Notes under the pieces: model-generated | The model's input: only the letters and a program-made list of their open reading frames with translations | Told to the model about the DNA's origin: nothing | Databases searched by the model: none | Shown: positions 26,286 through 34,919 of the stretch, piece by piece | Position numbering within the stretch: position 1 is the first letter of the stretch | Layout: each line of letters starts with the position of its first letter | Assembly (NCBI GenBank): GCA_029268645.1 | Contig: JAQWNI010000240.1 | Location: forward strand, 1 to 39,669 | Direction: 5' to 3' | Origin: Myxococcota bacterium | Lineage (GTDB): Bacteria > Myxococcota_A > UBA9160 > UBA4427 | DNA: 39,669 nucleotides | Position numbers and translations under genes: made by a program

Positions 26286-26699
26286 TCAGTGAATCGCAAC
26301 CGGCTGGGAAAGCTCGAAAAGCCCAATTTCGGCCTCAAAATTTGTCCCATCGCCACGTTGCATCCGATAGCTACCGGACATGCTTCCGAACGGGGTCGTC
26401 AAGGGGCAGCCCGACGTATATTCAAAGGATGCCCCTGATTCCAAGAGCGGCTGTTCTCCCACCACACCCGGACCTTGGACCTCTTCGGTCTCGCCCGATC
26501 CGTCAACAATGTACCAATGCCGGTCAGTTAGCTGGACCGCCTCACCGCCCTCGTTGATAATTCGAATCGTGTAGAGAAAAAACCAATGCCCCCTGCTGGG
26601 ATCGGAGTGCTCGGCTGAGTATCGGGCCCGCACTTGAACGCGCACGGCCTCCGTCACGGCCTCAGATCGAGTTACGGGCGCTTCGTTTTCTTTGCTCAC
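26286..26699 (-). CDS. apaG: ApaG-domain protein
   Basis: This 137-aa protein is close to the usual ApaG length of about 125 aa. It has the characteristic segments HWFFLYTIRIINEGGEAVQL, LTDRHWYIVDGSGETEEVQG, GVVGEQPLLESGASFEYTSG and PFGSMSGSYRM, forming an immunoglobulin-like fold with pyrophosphate-binding glycines. In enterobacteria ApaG is linked to Co2+/Mg2+ efflux and lies beside apaH; here no apaH is present and the gene stands alone, between the DUF481 barrel and an LLM oxidoreductase. Identification is strong; the cellular role is not settled even in model species. Confidence 0.93.
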   Translation of the reverse strand: MSKENEAPVTRSEAVTEAVRVQVRARYSAEHSDPSRGHWFFLYTIRIINEGGEAVQLTDRHWYIVDGSGETEEVQGPGVVGEQPLLESGASFEYTSGCPLTTPFGSMSGSYRMQRGDGTNFEAEIGLFELSQPVAIH

Positions 26700-26732
26700 A
26701 GGGCAATGCTAGCAGCCCCGTAGATTCTGACC

Positions 26733-27683
26733 TCACTGGCCCGTGAGAGGTTCAACCACTTCTTCGGCGAAGCGTGACAGCATTTCTTCATCGCCTCCTT
26801 GGATGACGATATAGCTAATCCCGGTCTGCTCGCGACGCAGAAAGAGCCTGTCTTGGATCTCTTGAGCGCTCCCGGTCAGCGCAAGCGGAGTCTCCGCCAC
26901 ATCTTCAGGCGTCATGCCGAATGCTTTCGCCAGTCCCTCTCGGACGGGCACCGGGTCATCACTCAGCGCGACCACAAAAACCAGACTGTTCAATTCGATC
27001 TCGTCCAGCCGTCGGCCAGCCCGCTCGGCACCCGCCTGAACCCACTCGATCTTCTGCCGCAGGCGGTCTGCCGTCAAATCACGCGCGGTATCTCCCGTAA
27101 TTCGACCTTCTTTCATCGCCGGATTGATGCCAACAATATCGGCGCGTTCGCCAGCGAGTCGAAGAATACGAGGCCCACCCCCGCCGACGAGCAGTCGGGG
27201 CCGAGGCAACCCGGCTAAATCAACTGACCGTTGCATCCCCCGAATCACGAAATGCGATCCTTCGAAATGCGTGGTCTCATTTTCCCAGAGGCTCACCACG
27301 ATGGCGAGCGCCTCCTCAAGACGATCGATCCGAACGCCTACAGGGTCAAAGGGAATTCCTGAGCTGTCATAATCATCCTGCATCCAGCCAGCGCCCAGAC
27401 CGAGTTCGAGGCGTCCACCGGACATCACCTGGATCGTCGCCGCCATTTTGGCCAAAACGGCCGGGTGTCGAAAATCGACATCACACACCAGGGTTCCCAG
27501 CCCCAAAGACTGCGTGACGCCAGCGGCCCCAGCCAGGGTCACAAGCGGATCCCACTGACCGCTGAAGTGATCGGGCAGGAAAACCGTGGAAAAACCCGCC
27601 GACTCGAGGTGGAGCAAGGCCTTGCCCCAGTCATCTCGAGGAAAGCTCGATATTTGAACGCCAAACCGAAAAGGCCGAACCAT
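26733..27683 (-). CDS. LLM-class (luciferase-like) F420-dependent oxidoreductase
   Basis: This TIM-barrel oxidoreductase has 316 aa. Family motifs include FGVQISSFP at the start, GFSTVFLPDHFSGQWDPL, GLGTLVCDVDFRHPAVLAKM and RLELGLGAGWMQDDYDSSG. The sequence resembles the F420-dependent subgroup rather than bacterial luciferase itself. The start at 27683 (MVRPFRFGVQ) is preceded by GAGAG 6 nt upstream; the ATG at 27731 adds a leader absent from the family. If it uses F420, the organism must make this deazaflavin, which limits the lineage. No F420-synthesis gene is in the window. Substrate unknown. Confidence 0.86.
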   Translation of the reverse strand: MVRPFRFGVQISSFPRDDWGKALLHLESAGFSTVFLPDHFSGQWDPLVTLAGAAGVTQSLGLGTLVCDVDFRHPAVLAKMAATIQVMSGGRLELGLGAGWMQDDYDSSGIPFDPVGVRIDRLEEALAIVVSLWENETTHFEGSHFVIRGMQRSVDLAGLPRPRLLVGGGGPRILRLAGERADIVGINPAMKEGRITGDTARDLTADRLRQKIEWVQAGAERAGRRLDEIELNSLVFVVALSDDPVPVREGLAKAFGMTPEDVAETPLALTGSAQEIQDRLFLRREQTGISYIVIQGGDEEMLSRFAEEVVEPLTGQ

Positions 27684-27790
27684 GGTGAACTCTCTTCCCC
27701 CGCGAGAGTCCAAGTTAACCCATTCACCCAAGAACGGTTCAACGAGCGCTTTTCGCTTTGATTCTTCGGTGAACCGACTTAGGGGCTCGC

Positions 27791-28732
27791 CTAACCAGCG
27801 GTCGGCAAGACCGGGTCCTGCGCAAAAGAAGCAAAACCAACACTCTCCCCCTGAGAATCAAAAGCATTCAGGAAGGCTTCCCCATCTCGGCGACCCAAGT
27901 CGTAAGTCTGATCAACTAAAACAGGGCTCGTATAGTCCCACTTCTCGATGGGTATGGGACGCGAGGGCGCAACATAAGTTCGCCTCGGGTGATTCGGCAG
28001 TTCATCCCTGTCGCAGTGCCGGCTCAGCATAACCAGCGTCGATCGTGCGGGACCGACAAAATCCGCGGGGACGTTTTCAATCAGACCTCCATCCAAAACG
28101 GTCCGCCCCTCTCGCTGATAGAGAGGCAAGAGCGGAGGCGTACACGAAGAGTGCAGAATCAGCTCAACCAATGCTCCGACACTGGCACACTCACGAAGAG
28201 AGACGACTTCGGGAAGAAAGCCAAACCTCTGTGGCCATTGCAGGTGAGAGAGTGCTGGGGATTGGTCCAGCGCATAAGCCAGGGCTCCCAGGGCGAAGCC
28301 GAGGCGCCCCTCAGCCCAACGGGGCGGACGGGCGAGAAGGATTCGAATATCAGGTCCTTCTCGAAGACGCTTGAAGTCAGAATCGGAAATCGTGGCCTCG
28401 ATCGTATTCCGATAGATCTCCTCGTGGGGAAAAACGGTTTCACCGCGCACCCAATTTTGGGGGTACCAATTGCGATGATTCTGCCCCGCCCTCTTTTTAA
28501 AGTCCGCCAGGACCCGCTCCTGGAGGCCGAGCAAGGCTGCGCATGCGAAGGCTGCTCCAGCGCTTGCCGCAGTCACGACTTGGGGTTGCAGCGCCAAGCT
28601 TGGACCGACGACCCCATAGAACCCGGCCTGCCAAAAACAGCGGCAGCCCCCCCCGGCAAATACCAGAGCGTCAAAAGGAGAGGGGCTTTCTTCCTCTGAG
28701 GAATGCCCCGAAACGAGAGAGAGAGCGGACAT
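27791..28732 (-). CDS. Patatin-like phospholipase family protein
   Basis: This predicted lipid acyl hydrolase has 313 aa. The oxyanion-hole segment is LVFAGGGCRCFWQAGFY, the nucleophile elbow TAASAGAAFACAAL and the catalytic dyad Asp VLDGGLIENVPADF. The elbow reads A-x-S-x-G rather than G-x-S-x-G. No signal peptide or membrane segment is obvious, so it is likely cytosolic or peripheral. There is no ribosome site before the ATG; a TAAAAT hexamer lies six bases upstream, which might indicate a leaderless mRNA. It could remodel membrane phospholipids or act on storage lipid. Confidence 0.87.
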   Translation of the reverse strand: MSALSLVSGHSSEEESPSPFDALVFAGGGCRCFWQAGFYGVVGPSLALQPQVVTAASAGAAFACAALLGLQERVLADFKKRAGQNHRNWYPQNWVRGETVFPHEEIYRNTIEATISDSDFKRLREGPDIRILLARPPRWAEGRLGFALGALAYALDQSPALSHLQWPQRFGFLPEVVSLRECASVGALVELILHSSCTPPLLPLYQREGRTVLDGGLIENVPADFVGPARSTLVMLSRHCDRDELPNHPRRTYVAPSRPIPIEKWDYTSPVLVDQTYDLGRRDGEAFLNAFDSQGESVGFASFAQDPVLPTAG

Positions 28733-28738
28733 AGGCCA

Positions 28739-28768
28739 ATTTTAAACATACGCGGCGGCCCGAATCAA
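28739..28768 (-). promoter_or_regulatory. Possible promoter for a leaderless patatin mRNA
   Basis: On the minus strand TTGATT (28768-28763) and TAAAAT (28744-28739) are separated by 18 nt. A start about seven bases after the -10 would fall on the ATG at 28732, which has no ribosome site. Motif matching only, so weak. Confidence 0.3.
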
Positions 28769-28923
28769 TCCTATTTCTGCTTTCCCTTCATGCGCCGCAC
28801 CCTACCCTCCGGACCGATCTCCATCGAACGCGACCGCGCAAGTCACTCATACGCGAGCATCATTGTCCAGAAGTCCAGAGAACACATGACGTTTTAGTTC
28901 AATCGCCGCCCAGCCTGCACGGT

Positions 28924-30030
28924 TTAGGTGGGATCGGCCTTCGGCGTATTTGGACCACTCGGGGGTAAGGGAGGTTGTGCCACGTAGGCGGGTTCAATTT
29001 GGCCGGTCAGGGCTCCCAAAAAGGCAATGAGATCTCGCGTCTGCTCAGGCGTGAGGGTGACGCCGATTTGGTGATGGGCCATCAATGTCACGGCCTCGTC
29101 GATCTGACCGATCGAACCATCATGAAACCACGGCCCAGTTTCGGTCACATTTCGAAGAGACGGAACCTTGAAGACATGGAGATCTTCAGGCTGGCCGGTG
29201 ACTTTTTCTCGACCCCGGTCTTCCGTCGGATACGGGTTCACCAGTCCCAGTTTCCGATAGGTCCCACCCCCAATGGCCGCTCCGTTATGACAGGCGACAC
29301 AGCCTACCGAGATAAACGTCTGAAGCCCGGCAGCCTGCTCTGCGTTGAGAGCCGCGTCGTCCCCGGCAATAAACGCATCGAGGGGAGCGGGGGTAATCAG
29401 CCCGCGTTCGAAAGCGCCGATCGCGATGCCCATATTGTCATAGGAAATCGGTTCCGACTCGCCAGGAAAGGCCGCCCGAAAAGACGAGGCATAACCAGGG
29501 ATCGAGACGAGGACCGCGACCACTGCTTCCTCGGAAGGCATGGCCATCTCAACGGGATTCAGGACGGGCCCCTTGGCCTGCTCTTCGACGTCAGCCGCTC
29601 GGCCGTCCCAAAACTGAGAAACGTGTAAGGCTGCGTTAAAAGTGCTCGGCGAGTTCCGGTCCCCCCGCTGACCTTTGTGGCCGGGAGAGGTCGGCTCTCC
29701 ATCCACCCCGAAAGCATCCAGCTGATGACAGGAGTTACATGAAATATCGTGATTCTTTGACAACCTGGGGTCGTAATACAGCGTCCTCCCGAGGTCGACT
29801 TGAGCGGCGGAAATCGGACGCGAAGGATCAGAAGCATCGGTGGGGAGCTTCCCAAAAATGGCCTTGGCCTGGGCACGAAGCGCGCTGCGATCCGTCTTGG
29901 ACTGCGGACTGGGCTGCTTGACTGCGTCCGCTTTTGACCCGCCGAGCGCTGAGCAGCCTCCCAAGGCCAACCCACTCAAGATAATCAATCCCTGGACAGC
30001 TCTGCGAAGCTTCGGATGCTCGTTCGACAT
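28924..30030 (-). CDS. Di-heme cytochrome c peroxidase (CcpA/MauG family) lipoprotein
   Basis: This periplasmic di-heme peroxidase has 368 aa. Residues 1-25 are a lipoprotein signal (LIILSGLALGGCSALGG, Cys near 25). The two haem sites are CNSCH, in SKNHDISCNSCHQLDAFG, and CVACH, in FISVGCVACHNGAA. LYYDPRLSKNHD and FKVPSLRNVTETGPWFHDG are typical family segments, the latter supplying a distal axial ligand region. The start at 30030 (MSNEHPKLRR) has GAGGGAGAG just upstream. It should reduce hydrogen peroxide with electrons from cytochromes, or act as a MauG-like oxidant. It is divergent from the alkylsulfatase, sharing a 151-bp promoter region. Confidence 0.92.
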   Translation of the reverse strand: MSNEHPKLRRAVQGLIILSGLALGGCSALGGSKADAVKQPSPQSKTDRSALRAQAKAIFGKLPTDASDPSRPISAAQVDLGRTLYYDPRLSKNHDISCNSCHQLDAFGVDGEPTSPGHKGQRGDRNSPSTFNAALHVSQFWDGRAADVEEQAKGPVLNPVEMAMPSEEAVVAVLVSIPGYASSFRAAFPGESEPISYDNMGIAIGAFERGLITPAPLDAFIAGDDAALNAEQAAGLQTFISVGCVACHNGAAIGGGTYRKLGLVNPYPTEDRGREKVTGQPEDLHVFKVPSLRNVTETGPWFHDGSIGQIDEAVTLMAHHQIGVTLTPEQTRDLIAFLGALTGQIEPAYVAQPPLPPSGPNTPKADPT

Positions 30031-30181
30031 TTTCTCTCCCTCACTTGCTCCGTCCACTCGGCCAACGTTTAAAGAGGCTATAGAATGGGGCCTGTTTTAC
30101 AGTCCGGCAATCTTTTCCGCGCCTAGCCTGGCCCACGGACAAGATGCGCGTTCCGAGCCCTTTTTGGAGAGACGTCACCGC

Positions 30182-32194
30182 ATGCCCTCAAACCCTTCGA
30201 GCCTAGCTTTCTGTTTCGTGTTTTCATCAGTGTTGGCTGCACTCAGCTGCGGCGTCGAGCCCTCGCCTGCATCGCGGCCCACGGACGCTGAGGCCGATTC
30301 TGCCGGCCATACTGCCGCCACCACGGAAACCGTTCAGCAAAATGTCGATTTCGGCGCGAGGCTTCCCCTCAACGACCCCATCGACTTCGAGAACGCCAGC
30401 CGGGGATTCATTTCCGCGGACCCTGAGGTTCATATCACCCGGGCGGATGGACGCGTCGTCTGGAGCACTCGCGAATACGCATTCGTCGAGGGGGAGGCCC
30501 CCGACACCGTCAATCCCAGCCTCTGGCGCCAGGCCCAGCTCAACGGGCTGCACGGGCTCTTTGAAGTGATGCCCGGCCTTTATCAGGTTCGAGGCTACGA
30601 CCTCGCGAACATGACCTTGATCCAAGGGGACAGCGGATGGATTGTTGTCGATCCTCTCACTTCTCGGGAAACCGCCGCAGCGGCCCTCGACCTTGCCCGA
30701 CGGCACCTCGGCGATCAGCCGATCTCGGCGGTCATTTTCACCCATAGCCACATCGACCACTTTGGCGGTGTCGGGGGAATTCTTCCCGACGATCCCGCAG
30801 CGAGATCGCAGATTCCGATCATCGCGCCCGCAGGCTTTACTGAGGAAGCGACCAGCGAGAACATCATTGCGGGCCCCATCATGCTCCGACGTGCGAGCCT
30901 CATGTATGGCATGGCGCTCGAACGCGGCCCACGCGGACATGTCGATACCGGATTGGGAAAACAACCCGCCCGAGGGCATGCCACCCTTGCGCTGCCCACC
31001 GAACTCGTCGACTCCACCCCCCAGGCCATGGTCATCGACGGGGTCCGTTTCATCTTCCAATACGTTCCCGAAACAGAGGCTCCGGCGGAACTTACTTTTT
31101 ACCTACCGGACTTCAAAGCATTCGACGGGGCCGAAGTGGTTTCGCACACCATGCACAACCTGTACACGCTCAGAGGGGCAAAGGTTCGCGACGCCCTTAA
31201 ATGGAGTAATGCGATACAGCAGGCAATCGATCTTTTCGGTCAGGCCGAAGTACTCCTCGCGAGCCATCACTGGCCCGTTTGGGGCAACCCCGAAGTACTC
31301 GCTTTTCTCAAGCGCCAGCGAGACCTCTACAAGTTCATCCACGACCAGACACTTCGCTTGGCAGGCCAAGGGCTGACTCCAAATGAAATTGCGGAATCAC
31401 TCGAGTTACCGCCGAGCCTAGCGCCTCACTTTGGAAATCGAGGCTACTACGGCACCCTCAAGCACAACTCGAAAGCGGTTTACCAATGGTATTTCGGCTG
31501 GTACGACGGCAACCCGGCTCACCTCGACCCGCTACCGCCCGAACAGGCCGCCCGTCGATATGTCGAAGCCCTCGGCGGCTCCCAAACAGTCCTTGAACAG
31601 GCTCAAAAGGCTTTCACTGCGGGCGACTATCGTTGGGCCTCTGAACTCCTCAACCATGCTGTCTTTGCTGATCCGAAAAATCGAGAGGCCCGGGAATGGC
31701 TCGCCCGCACTTACGATCAACTGGGCTATCAAGCTGAGTCAGGCCCCTGGCGCGACGTTTATCTGAGCGGCGCCTACGAACTTCGCCACGGTCCCCATCA
31801 AGGCGGGTCTAATCTTCAAGACGCCATCGAACTGCTTCGAGAGGTGCCCCTTGACCAAATCTTCGACACCCTCGCGACCCGACTCAACGCGGGCGATGCG
31901 GCTGATTCAGACACTGTGATTCAATTCGAGTTCACTGACCTCGGAGAGACCCACCTCCTGTGGGTCGAGAATGCAGTTTTACATCATCGCTTGATCGAGG
32001 GTCCTCTCGAAAACACCGACGCGACAGTTCATCTAACCCATGAATTTTTACTGGGACTGCTGACGCAACAAATCGGACTCAAAGAGGCTCTTTTCGCAGA
32101 CGACCTTTCAATCGAGGGCAGCCGAATGGCCCTCCTCTCGTTTTTCTCGATGCTTGACAGTCCCGACGAGGGCTTCCATATCGTGACCCCGTAA
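30182..32194 (+). CDS. Alkyl sulfatase (SdsA1/BDS1 type), probable lipoprotein
   Basis: This zinc metallo-beta-lactamase-fold enzyme cleaves primary or secondary alkyl sulfates to alcohol and sulfate. The metal motif HxHxDH is visible in IFTHSHIDHFGGVGG, with additional His ligands in SHTMHNLYTLRG and LLASHHWPVWGNP. The dimerisation domain follows (about 400-540, with GYYGTLKHNSKAVYQWYFGW), then an SCP2-like C-terminal domain (about 550-670). The total of 670 aa fits the family. I start at ATG 30182, preceded by GGAGAG; residues 1-24 are a signal ending VLAALSC, a weak lipobox. The frame continues upstream to 29840, but that part overlaps the divergent peroxidase gene. Confidence 0.92.
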   Translation: MPSNPSSLAFCFVFSSVLAALSCGVEPSPASRPTDAEADSAGHTAATTETVQQNVDFGARLPLNDPIDFENASRGFISADPEVHITRADGRVVWSTREYAFVEGEAPDTVNPSLWRQAQLNGLHGLFEVMPGLYQVRGYDLANMTLIQGDSGWIVVDPLTSRETAAAALDLARRHLGDQPISAVIFTHSHIDHFGGVGGILPDDPAARSQIPIIAPAGFTEEATSENIIAGPIMLRRASLMYGMALERGPRGHVDTGLGKQPARGHATLALPTELVDSTPQAMVIDGVRFIFQYVPETEAPAELTFYLPDFKAFDGAEVVSHTMHNLYTLRGAKVRDALKWSNAIQQAIDLFGQAEVLLASHHWPVWGNPEVLAFLKRQRDLYKFIHDQTLRLAGQGLTPNEIAESLELPPSLAPHFGNRGYYGTLKHNSKAVYQWYFGWYDGNPAHLDPLPPEQAARRYVEALGGSQTVLEQAQKAFTAGDYRWASELLNHAVFADPKNREAREWLARTYDQLGYQAESGPWRDVYLSGAYELRHGPHQGGSNLQDAIELLREVPLDQIFDTLATRLNAGDAADSDTVIQFEFTDLGETHLLWVENAVLHHRLIEGPLENTDATVHLTHEFLLGLLTQQIGLKEALFADDLSIEGSRMALLSFFSMLDSPDEGFHIVTP

Positions 32195-32256
32195 GAGCAA
32201 ACCCGTCATCGCCCGCCCCCTACATACTTGGGTAACGCGTCCTTCATAAAGACCTG

Positions 32257-33816
32257 TTACTCAGCAGCCGGACCTGGAAAGTCCTCCCTCAAGAGCCGCT
32301 TCAAAATCTTGCCGCTGGGATTCCGCGGGATTTCTTCGATGAAGGCCACGCCTGTCGGAATCTTAAAACCCGCCAACTTTCCCTTACAGTGCTCGAGCAC
32401 ATCCAGCTCGCTCAGCCCAGCGTCAGATCGAACGACGATGGCAAAGCCAGACTCACCCCACTTGGTGCTGCTCTGACCGATCACGGCAACGTCCGCGACC
32501 CCCGCATGAGCCAGAATGACATTCTCAACTTCGGCTGGATAGACGTTCTCCCCTCCCGAAATGAACATGTCTTTCTTACGATCTTGGATATAGATAAAAC
32601 CCTCTTCATCCACAGTCGCCACATCGCCTGAACGCAACCATCCATCCACCAAGGTCGCGGCTGTTGCTTCGGGACGATTCCAATACTCCTTCATGATGTG
32701 GGGGCCCCGAATCCAGACCTCACCGCCCTCGCCTACCGCCACGTCGGTTCCCGACTCATTGACAACCCGCACTTCCGTATGAACGAAAGCTTTCCCCGTT
32801 GATCCCGCTTTGCGAACGGCCGTCTCCGGGGTCGTGAGACACGCTGGACCGCATGTTTCGGTCATCCCATACACCTGATGAATATCAAGTTGCATCTCAG
32901 CGTATTGGCGAATCAAAGAAACCGGAACGGGAGCCGCACCACTCATGATCCAACGCAAACTCGACCGGTCCACTTGGTCGCGATCCGGAACCTGGAGCAT
33001 AAAATTCAACATGGCCGGCACGGCCAGCATATTCTGGACTTTTTCAGACTCGATCAGGCGCCAAACCTGAGACGGATCAAAAGCCCTTAGGAGAATGCTC
33101 GTCACTCCACGATGAATGTTCGCCGTCAGCGGGGTCAGTGCACCCACGTGAAATAGAGGAAGCGCGACCATGTAGCGATCTGCGTGACGCATCTCCGCCG
33201 TCACCAGAATGGTCAGACTTCCCCAGAGAGCCGTATCATGGGTATGCACTACGCCTTTGGGCAAGCCCGTCGTGCCAGACGTGTACATAATGTAGAGATC
33301 ATCAGAGCCACCCGCGCTGACTTCGGGTTCCTCGAACGAAGCGCCCTCAGAGAGACCGGCATAGTCATGGGCCCAGGTCGCCGTTTCACCGTCCACCTGC
33401 AGGTAATGCCTCAGATTCGAAGCCCCTTCGCCCTCTCCAGAAAGCGCCGGTCGGCCTTGGAGTTCGGCCACCGTCTCCAAGAATTCCCGCCCAAAGACTA
33501 GGGCCGATGTTCCGCTGTCTTGGAGGATGAATGCAAGCTCGTCGGCCACCAGTCTCCAATTCAAAGGCACACAGATCGCCCCGATTTTGGCCACGGCCAA
33601 AAATGTCTCGACGAATTCGACACTGTTCATTTGAAGCAGAGCCACTCGATCGCCCCTGCGAACACCTAGCTCCAGCAAGGCATTGGCGATGCGGTTACAT
33701 CGTCGGTTTAGCTGCGAGTAGCTCAGGCGCCGATCGGTGGCCACGTCGACCACCGCCTCCAGATCAGGATTCAGCATTGCTCGCTTAGCCAATAGAAGTC
33801 CGATGTTATTCAGCAT
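32257..33816 (-). CDS. AMP-dependent acyl-CoA synthetase/ligase
   Basis: This adenylating enzyme has 519 aa and activates a carboxylic acid to its CoA thioester. The P-loop-like motif is YIMYTSGTTGLPKG, the A5 motif YGMTETCGPACL, A7 GWLRSGDVATVDEEGF, and A8 DRKKDMFISGGENVYPAEVE. The C-terminal catalytic Lys is in PSGKILKRLL. The start at 33816 (MLNNIGLLLAKRA) is preceded by a GAAAGAGGG purine tract; the ATG at 33846 is less likely. It is divergent from an enoyl-CoA hydratase, with which it probably forms a small fatty- or aromatic-acid degradation unit. Long- or medium-chain acids are the usual substrates. Confidence 0.93.
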   Translation of the reverse strand: MLNNIGLLLAKRAMLNPDLEAVVDVATDRRLSYSQLNRRCNRIANALLELGVRRGDRVALLQMNSVEFVETFLAVAKIGAICVPLNWRLVADELAFILQDSGTSALVFGREFLETVAELQGRPALSGEGEGASNLRHYLQVDGETATWAHDYAGLSEGASFEEPEVSAGGSDDLYIMYTSGTTGLPKGVVHTHDTALWGSLTILVTAEMRHADRYMVALPLFHVGALTPLTANIHRGVTSILLRAFDPSQVWRLIESEKVQNMLAVPAMLNFMLQVPDRDQVDRSSLRWIMSGAAPVPVSLIRQYAEMQLDIHQVYGMTETCGPACLTTPETAVRKAGSTGKAFVHTEVRVVNESGTDVAVGEGGEVWIRGPHIMKEYWNRPEATAATLVDGWLRSGDVATVDEEGFIYIQDRKKDMFISGGENVYPAEVENVILAHAGVADVAVIGQSSTKWGESGFAIVVRSDAGLSELDVLEHCKGKLAGFKIPTGVAFIEEIPRNPSGKILKRLLREDFPGPAAE

Positions 33817-34086
33817 ATCCCTCTTTCTTTGGACTGTTTTCCACAAAGTCGACCGTCTCAGCCGAAGTCCTCAAGCTTGCCCATAAGTCTAAGCCGAAGT
33901 GCGAGACGCCAACAGTGCAAGCTCCTCCTGAGCACCCGAGACAAGCGAAGGAATTGCCCTTTTTTTCGACACGCAACCGTCTCGGCAAAGCGGCTCTCCA
34001 GACGCAAATTTCAAGACGGCAGCTAGCAATCCGCCGCCTGCAGTCGAGCCGCCCTAGAAAGTGACGAGCACCGGACAAGGGTGATA

Positions 34087-34098
34087 CCTTCCGGAAGG
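34087..34098. promoter_or_regulatory. 12-bp perfect palindrome upstream of enoyl-CoA hydratase
   Basis: CCTTCCGGAAGG is self-complementary and lies 36 bp before the hydratase start. Its position suits an operator for a TetR- or GntR-type regulator of the acyl-CoA genes, but no regulator gene is in the window. Confidence 0.35.
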
Positions 34099-34120
34099 AA
34101 GCCAAATGTCACTCAGTATC

Positions 34121-34126
34121 GGGGAG
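34121..34126 (+). promoter_or_regulatory. Ribosome binding site supporting a TTG start
   Basis: GGGGAG lies 7 nt upstream of TTG at 34134. The protein alignment to crotonases begins at once after this codon, so TTG is the start of the enoyl-CoA hydratase. Confidence 0.65.
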
Positions 34127-34133
34127 AGTAAAA

Positions 34134-34919
34134 TTGGAAGAACTGGTCGTTGAGGTCGACTCACATATTGCGACGGTCACTCTGAATCGCCCGGATCGGA
34201 TGAATACGATCACGGCCAAGATGCTTGACGAATTCGCTCAGACTTTCGTCCAGCTCGACCAGGACCCTAATGTTCGAGTTGTGATCTTGACCGGGGCCGG
34301 CCGTGCCTTCTGCGCCGGCCTTGACATCAAAGCTCAATCTGCAGGGGAAGGCCTCTCGGTCAACTCCAATGCGCCACCCCGATTCGATCTGCGCAACGCC
34401 CCGCCGACCGTGCTTCACAACGTCGACAAGCCGGTCATCTGCGCTCTCAACGGGGGCGCCGCCGGTTACGGGATGGACCTGGCCCTGGGCTGCGACATTC
34501 GAATCGCCTCGGATCAGGCCAAGCTTTCCGCTGCGTTCACTCGCCGAGGCGTGCTCCCTGAAAGCGGAGGGACCTGGCTCCTGCCTCGAATTGTGGGATG
34601 GGCCAAGGCAGCCGAAATCATGTTTACGGGCCGAACCCTCTCGGCCCAGCAATGTCTGGAACACGGCCTCGTGAATGAAGTCGTTCCGGCTGACGGGCTC
34701 AGTGCATATGTCCGAGAACTCGCCGGAGAGATCGCAGGGAATGCCCCCCTTGCTGTTCAAGCGACCAAAAGAATGATGCGGATGGCCGCGAATGAAACAT
34801 TCGAAGCCAATGTCCATCACGTTTTCCTCCAGCTCTTACCCCTTTTTCGAAGCGAGGACTTCAAAGAGGGCATGCTGGCTTTTCTTGAGAAACGGGATCC
34901 TGATTTCAAAGGTCGCTGA
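34134..34919 (+). CDS. Enoyl-CoA hydratase/isomerase (crotonase family)
   Basis: This crotonase-fold enzyme has 261 aa. It has the family start VEVDSHIATVTLNRPDRMN, the first oxyanion-hole segment AFCAGLDIKAQ and the second GGAAGYGMDLALGCDIRIAS. The catalytic region reads FTRRGVLPESGGTWLLPRIVG, with Glu and Gly in the usual positions for hydration or isomerisation. The start is TTG at 34134, supported by a GGGGAG site 7 nt upstream. It is divergent from the acyl-CoA synthetase and likely works with it in beta-oxidation or a related CoA route. No thiolase or dehydrogenase is directly attached. Confidence 0.93.
   Translation: MEELVVEVDSHIATVTLNRPDRMNTITAKMLDEFAQTFVQLDQDPNVRVVILTGAGRAFCAGLDIKAQSAGEGLSVNSNAPPRFDLRNAPPTVLHNVDKPVICALNGGAAGYGMDLALGCDIRIASDQAKLSAAFTRRGVLPESGGTWLLPRIVGWAKAAEIMFTGRTLSAQQCLEHGLVNEVVPADGLSAYVRELAGEIAGNAPLAVQATKRMMRMAANETFEANVHHVFLQLLPLFRSEDFKEGMLAFLEKRDPDFKGR

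Larger units (their letters stand above)
33817..34133. other. Intergenic divergent region, 317 bp
   Basis: This lies between the divergent acyl-CoA synthetase and enoyl-CoA hydratase. It contains the 12-bp palindrome CCTTCCGGAAGG at 34087-34098 and a T-run near 33960-33966. No gene is recognisable; promoters for both genes are expected. Confidence 0.5.

Noticed and set aside
29840-30181. Upstream extension of the alkylsulfatase frame
   Set aside because: It lies partly within the divergent cytochrome c peroxidase gene; a signal peptide begins at the later ATG with a ribosome site.
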